The translations under genes were made by a program, and so were the position numbers. From contig NZ_CP095074.1 in assembly GCF_022919835.1 (NCBI RefSeq), positions 558,001 to 622,000 of the forward strand: a DNA stretch of 64,000 nt. The letters are read 5' to 3'. The notes under the pieces are model-generated. The model worked only from the letters and a program-made list of their open reading frames with translations. It was not told where the DNA came from and did no database searches. Every line of letters begins with the position of its first letter. The first letter of the stretch is position 1. The DNA comes from Halobacillus shinanisalinarum. Lineage in GTDB: Bacteria; Bacillota; Bacilli; Bacillales; Halobacillaceae. Of this stretch, positions 17,781-27,873 are shown in pieces.

Positions 17781-18500
17781 ATGGGACCTGCATGGATTAT
17801 AGGAGCTATTGCTTCTGGAGCTGGATTAGGGATTGGTGGAATTTTCGCTTGGATGATGAAAGGCGTTCAACAAAGCTTTATTTATTCATTGTGTACAGGC
17901 TTAATCATGGGTTTATTGTTTTTTGAAATGATTCCTGAAAGTCTACGGCTAGGGGGATGGATCATCCTTCTAGTGGGAGTCATGACAGGGATTGCACTAT
18001 TTCGCCTTATCCATCGCTTAATAGATAAGGTTACGATTATTACCCGAAGTCCTCAAAAAGACATCTTTGTTCGAACCGGGATTCTTTTAACCCTAAGTAT
18101 ATCCGTTCATAATATTCCAACGGGAATTGTCCTTGGTGCAATGGAGGACACTGATATGGGAAACGTTATACTACTAACTCTTTTTTTACATAACATTCCC
18201 GAAGGGATTATTATATTTACCCCTTTATTTCTAGCTGGGTTTGGAATGGGAACCTGGATGATATGTACCGTGATCGTTTCTTTTCCTATCGCAATGGGTT
18301 CTCTATTTGGCCACTTTATCGGAATGGACTTCCCTTACTTACTAGCATTCGTTGTAAATATAACGATTTCCGTTATTTTCATGGTTGCCATACAAGAGAT
18401 TTTTAAGGAATCCGTTAAACAGTCCTCCATGTTATACAGTTTAATTGTAGGTATGGTGGGTTTGGCTGTTATATACTTATTTACGTTAACACTGAGCTAA
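17781..18500 (+). CDS. ZIP-family metal transporter (1)
   Basis: 239 residues with eight predicted helices and two copies of the ZIP metal motif, VHNIPTGIVLG in helix 4 and LHNIPEGIIIF in helix 5, in which His, Asn and Glu bind the ion. Family members move Zn(II), Mn(II) or Fe(II) toward the cytoplasm. GGAGAG is upstream of the ATG at 17781. Divergent from czrA, which may control it. A second, longer ZIP protein is at 21288. Confidence 0.85.
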   Translation: MGPAWIIGAIASGAGLGIGGIFAWMMKGVQQSFIYSLCTGLIMGLLFFEMIPESLRLGGWIILLVGVMTGIALFRLIHRLIDKVTIITRSPQKDIFVRTGILLTLSISVHNIPTGIVLGAMEDTDMGNVILLTLFLHNIPEGIIIFTPLFLAGFGMGTWMICTVIVSFPIAMGSLFGHFIGMDFPYLLAFVVNITISVIFMVAIQEIFKESVKQSSMLYSLIVGMVGLAVIYLFTLTLS

Positions 18501-18537
18501 GTCCAAATTCTTTATGTCCAACATTTTTCGGGTTGCG

Positions 18538-18733
18538 ATAACACTCCATCAATAATACAAATGGGTCGGTTAAAGAAATAAAAGCCTTATTAAAAAAAAT
18601 TCACTTTTGTAAAAGTCAACAAACACAAGGACTGTTTTCTCTGGTTGTAGTCCAATTGAACACTTTGGGTGAAAAAGAAGAGAAAGAAGAAATATCTGTA
18701 ACAGTTAGAATTACTGGGGAGGCCACTAATTGA
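18538..18733 (+). pseudogene. Possible gene fragment of unknown origin
   Basis: One + frame reads HSINNTNGSVKEIKALLKKI then HFCKSQQTQGLFSLVVVQLN, a charged stretch and VTVRITGEATN before TGA. The amino acid usage looks coding, but there is no start codon or ribosome site and the frame begins after TAA, so it may be the tail of a truncated gene. Family not recognised. Confidence 0.35.
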
Positions 18734-18853
18734 TTATTCCTACCTTTTGATAAGATAATCTTTTCACCATTAACCCCTGTAAAAAATAAAGAACATGTGT
18801 TGGAAGTATCCATATAATAATGTTAAAACGCCCATAGTAGGAGTGAGGAAAAA

Positions 18854-19078
18854 TTGTATTATCAACACCCGCATTATTACCCTTATTACACAGGACGAAC
18901 TGAAATGAATATGCCGATGATGGAAATGGACAAAATGGAACAAATGAAACAAATGATGATGGAACATATGCAGACAACCAGACAAATAAAAGAAAAGGTA
19001 GATAGGATTGATGAACGGTTAAAGAGAATGGAAGAAATGATGACAGTGGCCAAAAAAGTGCAAACCAATGATTGGTAA
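18854..19078 (+). CDS. Small Met-rich coiled-coil protein
   Basis: 74 residues from a TTG at 18854 with GGAGTGAGG upstream. The N-terminus is Tyr/His-rich (YYQHPHYYPYYTGRTE), followed by MNMPMMEMDKMEQMKQMMME and a long amphipathic helix ending RIDERLKRMEEMM. Twelve or so Met residues suggest copper contact (inference). A closely related sequence is fused to a CcdA remnant at 41672. Family name unknown. Confidence 0.7.
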   Translation: MYYQHPHYYPYYTGRTEMNMPMMEMDKMEQMKQMMMEHMQTTRQIKEKVDRIDERLKRMEEMMTVAKKVQTNDW

Positions 19079-19091
19079 TTTGCACTTTTTT
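19052..19091 (+). terminator. Terminator overlapping the end of the Met-rich gene
   Basis: Stem AAAAAAGTGCAAA / TTTGCACTTTTTT (13 bp) that includes the last codons of the preceding gene, followed by more T residues. Confidence 0.85.
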
Positions 19092-19376
19092 AAGTTCTTC
19101 ATCTATAAAGTAATTCCTACCTCGAGAGACCTTACACCTCTTTATTCAATAATGTGATTGAGAATCTAGATTAAAAAAGAATAGAAGGACGGAATCTATA
19201 TAACAATCAGATTATCAGGGAAATTGACTAATTGAAATTGATTCCACCCTTCTCATAAGGTCATCATATCAGACGTACGTTTCTAAGGAGAGAACATTGA
19301 TCCATTGGAAAATATAACACGGGGGTCATTATAAATATTGAAGATATTACTTCGTTTATATTATAAACAGTCCAGA

Positions 19377-19961
19377 TTACTCGGCTGATATTTCGCTTTC
19401 TGTGACCCATTTATGATTTTTAACTTTTTCACCGGTGACCGTCGAAATGTAATCGACCATATACACAGTCGTTTGTTTGGCCGATTCAATTTTGGCAGTA
19501 ACACCTCTCATTCCTTCCATATGTGATGCATCTAATGTAATCTCTGTTCCGGGTTCCAAAGGCTCTTCACTAGCATTTTTTATTTCTTCATGTATGACCC
19601 ATTTATGATTTGTCACTCTTTCACCGCCAGTTGAGGGTATATAGGAGACAACATAAGCTGTAGTATTGTAGGCACCAGTAATGGTAGCTTCTGCACCCTC
19701 CATCCCTTTCATGTGATCTGTTGTAAGGATAACCTGGTCTCCAACTTCAAACTTTGGATTTTCTGCAACTGCTAAATCTTCCGGAATTTCTCCTGAGCCT
19801 GAATGCTCCATATCCATACTTTCATCAGAACCTGAACCCATTTCCTTATTTTCCTCATTATCGGCTGAGTTACTTTCCCCATTATCACTAGCACACGCAG
19901 CTAATGTAAATACGGAAACGAGTAATAAAACTGCAATCATTATTAATTTTTTCCTTTTCAT
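19377..19961 (-). CDS. ydhK: YdhK-family lipoprotein (DUF1541)
   Basis: 194-residue lipoprotein: signal peptide with lipobox LAAC (Cys23), an acidic Asn/Glu/Ser and Met/His linker (SMDMEHSGSGE), and two tandem repeats of the DUF1541 domain, each with DHMKGMEGA or SHMEGMRGV followed by YVVSYI/YMVDYI and TNHKWV/KNHKWV. The HM..M and NHKW motifs may bind copper. A CsoR-like site lies at 19998-20014, so copper induction is likely. Confidence 0.88.
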   Translation of the reverse strand: MKRKKLIMIAVLLLVSVFTLAACASDNGESNSADNEENKEMGSGSDESMDMEHSGSGEIPEDLAVAENPKFEVGDQVILTTDHMKGMEGAEATITGAYNTTAYVVSYIPSTGGERVTNHKWVIHEEIKNASEEPLEPGTEITLDASHMEGMRGVTAKIESAKQTTVYMVDYISTVTGEKVKNHKWVTESEISAE

Positions 19962-19997
19962 GTTAATCCTCCTTCAAAATTTTGACTTAATTATATA

Positions 19998-20014
19998 ATA
20001 CCCCCCTGCAGTAT
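19998..20014. promoter_or_regulatory. CsoR-like operator upstream of ydhK
   Basis: ATAC-N9-GTAT (ATACCCCCCTGCAGTAT), the same 17-base dyad spacing as the site in front of csoR at 58813. It lies 37 bases upstream of the ydhK start. Confidence 0.6.
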
Positions 20015-20192
20015 AAAGGTCAATTGTTTAATCTGTAGGGTGTACACCTGGGGATATCCTGCTAACAACATTGCTAATCAATGTTTATGCGTTTGTAGAA
20101 CGACTGTTATCTTTCCCACATTAATTAAGAACCAATTCTCTTTCTTTCTCATATGGTAATAGGCAGATGACGTTATTTTGGGGGAGATATCC

Positions 20193-20717
20193 ATGACTCT
20201 ACCGGCTACAGACCTCGGGCTGATGGCTGAACATCTGTCAACCCACGAAGGGATGCTTAATAAACTTAAATATTACCATACTGAAGTAACAAATACTGAA
20301 TTAAAGCAAATCATTGATCTTCAAATCGAGGTAATGCGTACTCACGTTAAAGTGATGTTAATGCTGATCAATCCGTACCAAAACGAATATGTTGAAGTTC
20401 CACCTCTCGAATTCTATACAGGGAATCAGTATCGTCGAGAAGAAGCATGGGGAAGGAATACATTAAACAATAAATCGATCGCTTTAGAAGCACGGGCCGG
20501 AGCAAAATCTATGGCAGATAACAACTTTGTCTCTGCTTTAATGATGAAAGACCCTAATGTTCGACACGCACACATTGAGATGGCACTGCAACAAGCTGCA
20601 TTTCAGGAAAGATATGGTGAACTTATCAAAAGAATGGGTTGGGCATTTGTACCGCATGTATCCGTTCAGGATCAAATCAATACGTACCAGCATTTTCAGC
20701 ATATATTAAATAAGTAA
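20193..20717 (+). CDS. CotF-like spore coat protein
   Basis: 174-residue protein from the ATG at 20193 (GGGGGAGAT upstream). LGLMAEHLSTHEGMLNKLKY and VRHAHIEMALQQAAFQERYG suggest a ferritin-like helical bundle of the CotF/coat-protein group found in spore formers. A broken relative (VDVGLMANHLDAHKSIIKRL) is at 55079-55438. It is monocistronic with its own terminator. Identification is at the family level only. Confidence 0.7.
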   Translation: MTLPATDLGLMAEHLSTHEGMLNKLKYYHTEVTNTELKQIIDLQIEVMRTHVKVMLMLINPYQNEYVEVPPLEFYTGNQYRREEAWGRNTLNNKSIALEARAGAKSMADNNFVSALMMKDPNVRHAHIEMALQQAAFQERYGELIKRMGWAFVPHVSVQDQINTYQHFQHILNK

Positions 20718-20748
20718 AAGCCAGTTCCTTTTCACAGGTACTGGCTTT
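20717..20748 (+). terminator. Terminator of the coat protein gene
   Basis: Stem AAAGCCAGT / ACTGGCTTT directly at the stop codon, followed by an AT-rich tail. Confidence 0.7.
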
Positions 20749-20895
20749 ATAATTTACTCAGTATTATTGCTTACTTCACATTCATTACCCCTTGTCTGAG
20801 AATAATGAGTGGGCCAGGTGTAGTGCTATTGAAACCAAGCGCATCAATTCCACAGTGTCCATGAACCTCACTTACTTGTAAAATAAAGGGGAGAT

Positions 20896-20967
20896 ATGCT
20901 GGTCGATGCAACATTGTTTAAAGAGGGTACGGAAACGATTCAAAAATTGAAGGATAAATGGGAAATA
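20896..20967 (+). pseudogene. Truncated 5' gene fragment
   Basis: AGGGGAGAT is followed by ATG and MLVDATLFKEGTETIQKLKD, a convincing gene start that loses sense after about 24 codons where it meets the 3' end of the resolvase remnant. Parent gene not recognised. Confidence 0.4.
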
Positions 20968-20984
20968 TTAACTTTATGCTATGG

Positions 20985-21191
20985 TTATCTTCTCTTATTT
21001 CCTTCTTTCAATTTTCTGTACAAGGTTGACCTTGACACATTTGTAGTTTCACAAATTTTCTTTACGGTCATATTCCCTTCTTTATAAAGCTTTAGGCATA
21101 GTCGTACCTTAATGTTTCGAATATATTTTTTTACCCGCCCCCGATATTTACCCCCTTTTTTGGCAAGTCCTATTCCTTTACGTTGACGCAT
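20985..21191 (-). pseudogene. Serine recombinase/resolvase remnant (C-terminal third)
   Basis: 68 residues: RQRKGIGLAKKGGKYRGRVK is the hinge region of Tn3-type resolvases, and VKKICETTNVSRSTLYRKL is the C-terminal DNA-binding helix-turn-helix. The catalytic N-terminal 120 or so residues with the active Ser are missing, so it is a relic of a transposon. Confidence 0.8.
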
Positions 21192-21253
21192 AGAACATAC
21201 GGGTACCGATTTAACTTTTCATGGATACTTAATTCTCTGACATTTACTTTTTT

Positions 21254-21284
21254 GAGTCTACTCTGGTCTTTCCCGAGTAGATTC
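21254..21284 (-). terminator. Terminator of ZIP gene 2
   Basis: Stem GAGTCTACTC / GAGTAGATTC with a loop of 11, followed on the minus strand by AAAAAAGTAAATG and preceding the ZIP stop. Confidence 0.6.
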
Positions 21285-21287
21285 TGT

Positions 21288-22103
21288 TTATCCAAGTGCT
21301 ACATCTAAAATCATCATTACTGTAAAACCTATCATTAAGGTCATCGATGCTAAATCCTTATTTCCCTCTTCTTGAGAGCCTGGTATGACCTCTTCAGCTA
21401 CGACAAAAATCATGGCACCAGCAGCGAAGCTTAGGGCATAGGGTAAAAGAGGCTCGATTAATGTAACGGCCATTACCCCTATAACGGCAGAAATAGGCTC
21501 AACCATCCCTGAAAACTGTCCGTACATAAAACTCTTCCTTCGGGACATCCCATCCCTTCGAAGGGGCATCGAAACCGCAACCCCTTCAGGAAAGTTTTGA
21601 ATACCAATGCCGATTCCCAAAGCAATAGCCCCTGCTAAGGAAGCTGAAGGGAATCCAGCTGCGATAGCCCCAAATGCAACCCCCACGGCAAGCCCCTCAG
21701 GTATGTTGTGTAACGTGATCGCTAGCACTAATAAAGTACTTCGCCTTTTTTTATTCGGATGAATCCCCTCTGCTTCTCCGACAGGTGAAGTAGGATGAAG
21801 GTGCGGAAGGATTTTATCAATTCCCCATAGAAAAAATCCTCCTAATAAAAATCCCACTGCTGCGGGAATCCAGGCAGGTATGCCGTCAGCCTCAGCCATA
21901 TCAAGGGCTGGGGAAAGAAGGGACCAAAAACTTGCGGCGATCATGACTCCCCCAGCGAAACCCAGCATCCCATCTAACAGTTTTTGGTTCAGTGTTTTAG
22001 TGGTAAATACTAGGGCAGCGCCAAGTGCTGTCATACCCCATGTAAAGCATGTGGCGATTAAAGCCTGAGCTATTGGATGTTGGTCTAGAAAGAAATCAAT
22101 CAT
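21288..22103 (-). CDS. ZIP-family metal transporter (2), GufA/ZupT type
   Basis: 271-residue ZIP protein. Helix 4 has [17 protein letters not shown] and helix 5 has [18 protein letters not shown], the paired HNxPEG/NFPEG metal site of bacterial ZupT/GufA. A His-containing cytosolic loop ([12 protein letters not shown]) joins helices 3 and 4. It likely imports Zn(II) or a related divalent ion. Together with the first ZIP and CzcD it gives both import and export routes. Confidence 0.88.
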   Translation of the reverse strand: MIDFFLDQHPIAQALIATCFTWGMTALGAALVFTTKTLNQKLLDGMLGFAGGVMIAASFWSLLSPALDMAEADGIPAWIPAAVGFLLGGFFLWGIDKILPHLHPTSPVGEAEGIHPNKKRRSTLLVLAITLHNIPEGLAVGVAFGAIAAGFPSASLAGAIALGIGIGIQNFPEGVAVSMPLRRDGMSRRKSFMYGQFSGMVEPISAVIGVMAVTLIEPLLPYALSFAAGAMIFVVAEEVIPGSQEEGNKDLASMTLMIGFTVMMILDVALG

Positions 22104-22484
22104 ATTTAATATTCCCCCTATTTAAAGATCCCTCAATAACGGAGAGCATTTTAATTTCCTAATATCTTATTCACTAGGTCTAAAAAGTTTCTTTAGGTAA
22201 ACATTTTAAGTTATAGGAAAATTAAAGTCAATTATTGCAGGAGGAATAATTGCACTAGACTACGTGATTGATTTGGAGATCCAAAACCGTTGAATGAAAA
22301 GCTAACTCTAACAGTTTCGAACTAATGGGGATTTTTCCTTTACACGTTCTTGGAGTAGTCCCAAATAGCGTAGATACTGCATTCTAAGAACTCCGCATGA
22401 ATATGAAACATATAAAATAAGTACGACATGAACACTAACTATCGCTTTTAAATGAAATCATTACAAAAGAAAGGTGGAGATATT
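22104..22484. other. Non-coding interval
   Basis: 380 bases between divergent genes. AT-rich, with no open frame, hairpin or repeat that I can support; it must hold the promoters of the ZIP gene and the cell-wall-binding-repeat gene. Confidence 0.6.
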
Positions 22485-23538
22485 ATGGGTTCGACTTTTG
22501 ATACGGTCGATACAACAAGAATATACGAAGAAGATCCATATGTCTTTTCTACAAAGGTTTCACAGCTAGTATACCCGAGTAAAAATGTATTCTGGCGTCC
22601 TCCAACCGTTATCTTGGTGCCTGCAAATATTTTTCATTTCAGTTATATCGGGGCGCCCCTGATTGATCATCCCATCGGTGCCTCTTTTTTGCTCACCCAA
22701 AAAAGAAAGATTAATAAAAGAAACATTAGGCGAAATCATTAGGCTTGCTCCAACAGGTGAAGGTGTTCCAGCACAGGTGATTTTAGTTGGTCCTATTAGT
22801 GAAAATGTAGAAAATGAACTAAAAAAACATGGCTTTTCGACTTTGCGTCTTGGCTCGGAGAATGTTTTCCAAACAGCCGCTGAAGTTGCTAAGTTTCGGC
22901 TGGTTACCATTCCTCCGGAAGGAGAACTTGGGAAACAACACCTCATCGTTGCCTCTGCTGATGATGGGGAAGAAGCTTTGCCTGCCTTGTACTATACTGC
23001 TCACACTAGAATACCGATTATTTTTGTCTATAGAAATTCTGTACCTAAGGAAACGCGGCGAATATTGAGGCGATTTTCAGATCGTAATATCACATTGTTT
23101 GGATCAGAAAAATCCATTAGTACATCTGTAGAAAAAGAAATTAAATCAATTGTAGAAGATGTGGACCACCTTGAGGCTAATACTCCGTATGATCTCAGTG
23201 TGAAGTTTGCAGTGAGGTCGTCGTCTGAAAGTCAAATAGGCTGGAGTCGAAAGAAAAGAGGTGGGCACGCCTTTTCTTTCGGTACGACCTCATCATGGCG
23301 GAAAGTCGTTGCCGGCTCATTACTCGGCCACATTGGTAAACACACCCCACTTTTACTCGTTAGACGTTCCAAAGTTCCAAAGATCGTGGATAAATATTTA
23401 TTAAAACTCAATCCTGTTTTGAGGGAACCGCCAAGACCACCTTTTATGCATGGATTTATCCTTGGGGACTTCGATGACATATCTGATCTCACTCAAGTGA
23501 AACTGGAAGAACGTTTGATTAAGGAGGCGGGGAATTAG
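22485..23538 (+). pseudogene. Cell-wall-binding-repeat-like protein, one-base frameshift
   Basis: ATG at 22485 (AAAGGTGGAG upstream) opens MGSTFDTVDTTRIYEEDPYV, continuing to HPIGASFLLTQK. An A6 run at 22699-22704 shifts the frame; removing one A gives QKERLIKETLGEIIRLAP and the frame stays open to 23538 (about 350 residues). The remainder has ENVFQTAAEVAKFR, RNITLFGSEKSIS and SWRKVVAGSLLGHIGKHTPL, which recall cell wall binding repeat 2 domains. No signal peptide is seen. The single homopolymer error may be an artefact, so the gene may be intact. Confidence 0.6.
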
Positions 23539-24058
23539 ACTTTTACTGTGTCGTTGCGACTCAAGTCAAATCTTTCTATCGGTATTGGAACTTAAGAAGA
23601 ACTTAAGAAAGCCATTTGTCGGCTTGCACCTGCACGAGGATGGCAATTTTGAGCGCATGTTGGCAATGTACATAGTGCCTGTGCGCTTTTTCTGTTTCTA
23701 CACAATTGTTTCTTTTACTGCCTCCCCTAGTCATGCAAGCTTCCCTCTAAACGCGGGGGAGGGCAAAACGATAGGGACCGACCGGGATTTAGATCAAACT
23801 GGTTTTTCCTTGCAGATCTATCTTATAGATATCATTATACAATCGAACATCAAACCTCGTACCCTGTTACATGTAGACAGATTGGAACTTGGAACATATT
23901 CAGATTAAACACTCCCTGTTGTTGCAACAAAAGCTGATGATCTCCCAGACGTCTCTGACGCAGCGTACTTCAACACTGTACAAACAGCTAGATAGTGAGA
24001 TACGGGTTTAGGATTCTCTTTTTTTTCCATCCAAATCATACGATAACGATGTCCTCTC
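23539..24058. other. Interval without a supported gene
   Basis: 520 bases. A 107-codon + frame at 23585 has no ribosome site and unlikely composition. The right part contains KADDLPDVSDAAYFNTVQTA before a stop, possibly a short gene tail. No hairpin or repeat stands out. Confidence 0.5.
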
Positions 24059-25602
24059 TCAATTGAAAAATGGCACTACGAAAAATAGTCCTGCTGCTAA
24101 TGATGCGGCTATGAGGTTATATGGTGTCATCGCTCGAACATATTTCATATGGTCAGCCCCTGCAGCACCGGCGGACATTGCAGTCATTCCTGACACTGGT
24201 GAGGTAACATCACCGAACGTACCTCCAGATAGAACTGCAGCTACTGCCAGAGGGATACTACCACCTGTAGCCACAGCAAGTGGAATAGCAATAGGCATCA
24301 TTAAGGCCCATGCCCCCCAAGAAGAACCAATAAAATAAGTTACAGCTCCGGATACAATGAACACTATCACCGGCACCCATACAGGCGTAAGTGTTCCACC
24401 TAAGGTGGTTTGAATCAGATCCGTCAACCCGAGGTCCTGTGATACGTCCGATATAGGCCATGCAACTGCTAATATAACAATGGTTGTCATTAACTTATTG
24501 CCGCCTTTAATAAACTTGTCAGTCATTTCTTTCAATTTAATCCCCTGAATTAGATATAATGCAGCCGTAAACATCACTGTGATGAATAACGCTAGGAACA
24601 TGGACCTTGAAGGATTAGCCGCGGTGAATATTTCAATAATACTTTGACTTTCAGTCTCCTTTTGACCACTCCACCATATTAAATAAAAGCTTAAGGGGAT
24701 TAATACAACAATTGGAAGTAGTAGGTTAAACAATCTGGGGTTTATAGATGGTTCACCTACACCCATATCCATTTGTTCCATATCTCCTTTTGAAGTAACC
24801 CCATTTGGTCTTTGGAAGTGTCCGCCTTATCCGTGTTTCCAATCTCTTTGGACATTTCCATAGAATGGGCGGTTGATAAAGAAGGTTTACCTTGATTTCT
24901 TAACTTAGTACAATCTCCTTTTGATGATTGGATCATTTGTTTCATTTTCCCAAAATTCCATCCGACAATCACGGAAAGTAGTGCCACGGCAACCGAGGTA
25001 AAGCTAAAGAACTGGAATGGTATACTGGCTAAAAAAAGCTGAAATCCTGAACCCTCAACCCCAGCTGCATCCATGCCTTTTCCTATTACTCCTAGGATGT
25101 AACCGATATAAGTTGTAGCAACAGGAATTAACACAATGACAGGACTAGCAGAATTATTTAACATATACGCTAAACGTTCCCTAGAAACCGAGAATTTTTT
25201 TGCCAAGGGTTTCATAATAGATCCTGTTGCTACTACACGAAATCCACAGTCAATGAAGGTTATAGGTAGTAAAAGCCAAGAAACAATTAAAGTCTTTTTT
25301 GCATTATTAATGTAATTTTCCATGAAACGTGCAAAAGCCTGGACACCCCCAGAAAGTTGGATAAGAGCCACCAAACCACTGAACACAAATAAAAAAAGAA
25401 GTATATCGAGGTTACCTGGATCAGACAGAACCCCCACAATATATTCTACGGTTTGAGAAATAGAGCCAAGGAAGGAACCAGTTATTATAAAGCTACCTAC
25501 CCATAAACCTATCAACAAGGATGGAATCACTTGTTTTGTCCAGGTTGCTAATGCAATAGCAATAATAGAAGGAACGATAGAAAGCCATAATGAGTAATCC
25601 AT
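24059..25602 (-). pseudogene. nhaC: NhaC-family Na+/H+ antiporter, one-base frameshift
   Basis: Two overlapping minus frames make one NhaC-type carrier of about 520 residues. The first begins at ATG 25602 (MDYSLWLSIVPSIIAIALAT) with LLPITFIDCGFRVVATGSIM and NNSASPVIVLIPVATTYIGY. The second continues GVGEPSINPRLFNLLLPIVV and has WGAWALMMPIAIPLA, LSGGTFGDVTSPVSGMTAMS and DHMKYVRAMTPYN. They join if the C4 run at 24799-24802 (G4 on the coding strand) had one more base. NhaC proteins exchange Na+ or organic ions for H+. Real inactivation or a sequence error cannot be told apart here. Confidence 0.8.
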
Positions 25603-25781
25603 AATTGTTTCACCTCGCAACTTATGATTCTGTGCTCACTAGCACAACTTTCCAATTTATCTATGCCCTTATTAAAATTGACTATACCTCCCCTTGGTTT
25701 GCCAATCTCGTCAATCTTTTCGTCATTGACTGGAGTTTCACTTTATACTCTATAATTATAAAAACTTTTTAATGAACACCT

Positions 25782-25815
25782 GTAGAGTGTCGGGAATTGT
25801 TTCCCGAAACTCTAC
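25782..25815 (-). terminator. Hairpin downstream of the Csp gene
   Basis: Stem GTAGAGTGTCGGGA / TCCCGAAACTCTAC, nearly perfect over 14 bp. It lacks a clear T run on the minus strand, so it may be a terminator or an mRNA-stabilising hairpin. Confidence 0.5.
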
Positions 25816-25829
25816 TTAGCAGTTAAAAA

Positions 25830-26174
25830 TCAACCAGCCATTTTACGGCATTCTTCTGCACATTGCCGGCAGATTTTTGCGCATTCTTGGCAATGCGTGT
25901 CTTTTAACTGCTCACATTCTTCTGCACATTGCTCACAAATCGTTGCACATAGGCCGCACAATTGGGGTGAAAATGCACTGTTACGCGACATATACTGTAC
26001 TGATTGATTACAAATCTCAGCGCAGTCATTTAATGTTTGAATACATTTAACCCTTGTTTGTACATCAGGTTCTTGCAAGCAAGCTGTCAGACATTCTTCA
26101 CATGCTCTTAGGCATTGAAAACAAGCTTCAATACATGTATCCATGTTTGACGGTGATGTTGATAATACTCCCAT
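25830..26174 (-). CDS. Csp-type four-helix-bundle copper storage protein (DUF326)
   Basis: 114 residues with about 19 Cys in helical CxxC-like spacing: CIEACFQCLRACEECLTACL, LCGLCATICEQCAEECEQL and CQECAKICRQCAEEC. These line the core of a four-helix bundle that binds many Cu(I) ions, as in Methylosinus Csp3 and B. subtilis YhjQ. No signal peptide, so a cytosolic store. AAGGAGG precedes the ATG at 26174. A truncated homologue lies at 7131. Confidence 0.92.
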   Translation of the reverse strand: MGVLSTSPSNMDTCIEACFQCLRACEECLTACLQEPDVQTRVKCIQTLNDCAEICNQSVQYMSRNSAFSPQLCGLCATICEQCAEECEQLKDTHCQECAKICRQCAEECRKMAG

Positions 26175-26615
26175 TTTAATACCTCCTTATCCCTAATACT
26201 TTAACCATTCTCCACATATCAATACTGAATCAATCGGCTGAATTATCTGCACTAAATCTGCAAAATTATCAATTATATTGTTAGTGAGAAACAATGAAGG
26301 AGGTCAGACATCAGTAGAAGTGTTTAGCCACCCTTACATTAAACACTCGTTCTAATAATAAAGACATCCCCCTAAATAGTGAAAGTAGCGCTAGAAAACC
26401 GACAATCCAATATATCTCCGAAAGATGATCTCTCGTTTAAGGAGTTCAACTCCTCTGTAGATAACCAGTCAGTATAATGGGTATGGGAAGGTAATTAAGT
26501 TATATGTATAGAATTAAACCGAGTAGGGGTATTTTTCAACCATCTAATAGGGATTTTCTATAAGGGGGAAATATGTTTCAAGTAGTTAACTTTATATAGG
26601 GGAGGAGGTGTGAGC
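26175..26615. other. Interval with a possible membrane-protein remnant
   Basis: About 440 bases. On the minus strand near 26310-26435 a frame reads YWIVGFLALLSLFRGMSLLL then ERVFNVRVAKHFY and stop, resembling the tail of a membrane protein, without start or ribosome site. The rest is AT-rich spacer. Confidence 0.35.
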
Positions 26616-26855
26616 ATGGACTTCTTAGTACAGAATGCCTTATCCATCCTAATCACACTTACCACAATAATTTTCGCTTTAACAATCCTTAAATTTACAA
26701 GGGCAGCTCGAAGTCTTGCAAAACTTATGATCTCCTATGGAGTAATCCTTTTTATCCTCGTGTTTATAATGGATGTTACGTCAGAGTATGTTAAGTTAGG
26801 AGTTGTTCCTATAGTGACAGGGGGGATAATATTACTAGCGCTAATTTATGAATAA
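26616..26855 (+). CDS. Small three-span membrane protein, unknown
   Basis: 79 residues starting MDFLVQNALSILITLTTIIF, a short basic loop (KFTRAARSLAKL), then two more hydrophobic spans ending TGGIILLALIYE. GGGGAGGAGG precedes the ATG at 26616 by eight bases (GTG at 26610 also possible). No Cys, His or Met clusters; family not recognised. Isolated gene. Confidence 0.65.
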   Translation: MDFLVQNALSILITLTTIIFALTILKFTRAARSLAKLMISYGVILFILVFIMDVTSEYVKLGVVPIVTGGIILLALIYE

Positions 26856-27124
26856 AGGGATGTATTATAAATACTAATCCAAGTCAAAAAGTTGATGAAT
26901 GTGTATTGTGAAAGACTTAGAAAAACAATATTTTTTTGTCTGCGGTCCATTGCTTCTATTTTATCTATTCAGTGGTTATCGCCTTCCAACCTTCAGTTAC
27001 ATCCCACATCCTAAAAATAAGTGGAATTCTTGTTATTTTCTCCAATAATTTTATAATTCTATTGATGAAACAACTTATACATAGGTTAACGATTCTTGTC
27101 AAATAAAGCTTTGTTATGAAAACT

Positions 27125-27724
27125 TTATTTCCCCCTATTTGTCACCCTTTGCAGAAACCTTATTATTAAATAAACAGTTGCCAAAACAAGTAGGATGTTA
27201 TTGACTATATTAAACTCTTTACCATAGTAATCCGGATTCCAGTATGAAATTGGGCTTCGTACAATTAAATCACTCAAAGGATATAAAATGGGTGTAGCAT
27301 CCGTTGCATGGGTTAATAGATCTGTAAGGATATGTCCTAACCATCCCAATAAAAAAGCCTTAAGTGGAGAAAGCTTAAAACCCATTCTCCAATATACCAG
27401 ACCTGAAAGAATGGTCCAAACGAGCAAGGAATGTCCAGTAAATCGTAAAATCTCTACAATGGGATGCTGAAACATTTCTAAAATAAAGTCATGTAATTGA
27501 GTCAAAGCCATGTTTGAACTATCTGAAGGAAATCCAAACATTGGCATCTTAAATAGATCTAGCAATAAAGAAAGGGTTAGTATTTCCTTCTGTACCCCTA
27601 AATACAGAAACATCACAAAATAGATAATATCTGGTGCAATTGAACCTATGACAAACCACTTAACCAGTTGCCGTTTTTTTCGAAAGATAAAATATGTCCA
27701 GAAGCCATGGTGTATTGTATTCAT
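27125..27724 (-). CDS. Membrane protein with metal-dependent-hydrolase-like (YbcI/DUF457) features
   Basis: 199 residues, about five helices. MNTIHHGFWTYFIFRKKRQL with early His, FVIGSIAPDIIYFVMF and LLGWLGHILTDLLTHATDAT give the HH...PD...GHxxTDxxTH pattern of membrane-bound zinc hydrolase-like proteins. The His/Asp set suggests a metal site facing one side of the membrane. Substrate unknown. It follows the ccm/cop operon end but is separated by about 150 bases. Confidence 0.65.
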   Translation of the reverse strand: MNTIHHGFWTYFIFRKKRQLVKWFVIGSIAPDIIYFVMFLYLGVQKEILTLSLLLDLFKMPMFGFPSDSSNMALTQLHDFILEMFQHPIVEILRFTGHSLLVWTILSGLVYWRMGFKLSPLKAFLLGWLGHILTDLLTHATDATPILYPLSDLIVRSPISYWNPDYYGKEFNIVNNILLVLATVYLIIRFLQRVTNRGK

Positions 27725-27873
27725 AAAGCACCCCCTATCGATTTATTATTTGGTACAAATACAAACCCCTGTATCATGGAAGAAACTTAGATCGGTTGTT
27801 ATGTTCAGTAATTTATTTGAGGAGTATTATTTAACCAAACAAGTTTCTCCACTACAGTTCAAATATCTTTTAG

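Noticed and set aside
24757..24781. Two separate NhaC subunit genes with overlapping ends
   Set aside because: The second start has a ribosome-like AAGGAG only two bases away, and the two parts add up to one normal-length carrier; a frameshift fits better.
25866..26160. Repeated TGC-rich pattern as a tandem DNA repeat
   Set aside because: It is explained by Cys codons of the Csp protein; the DNA units are not regular.
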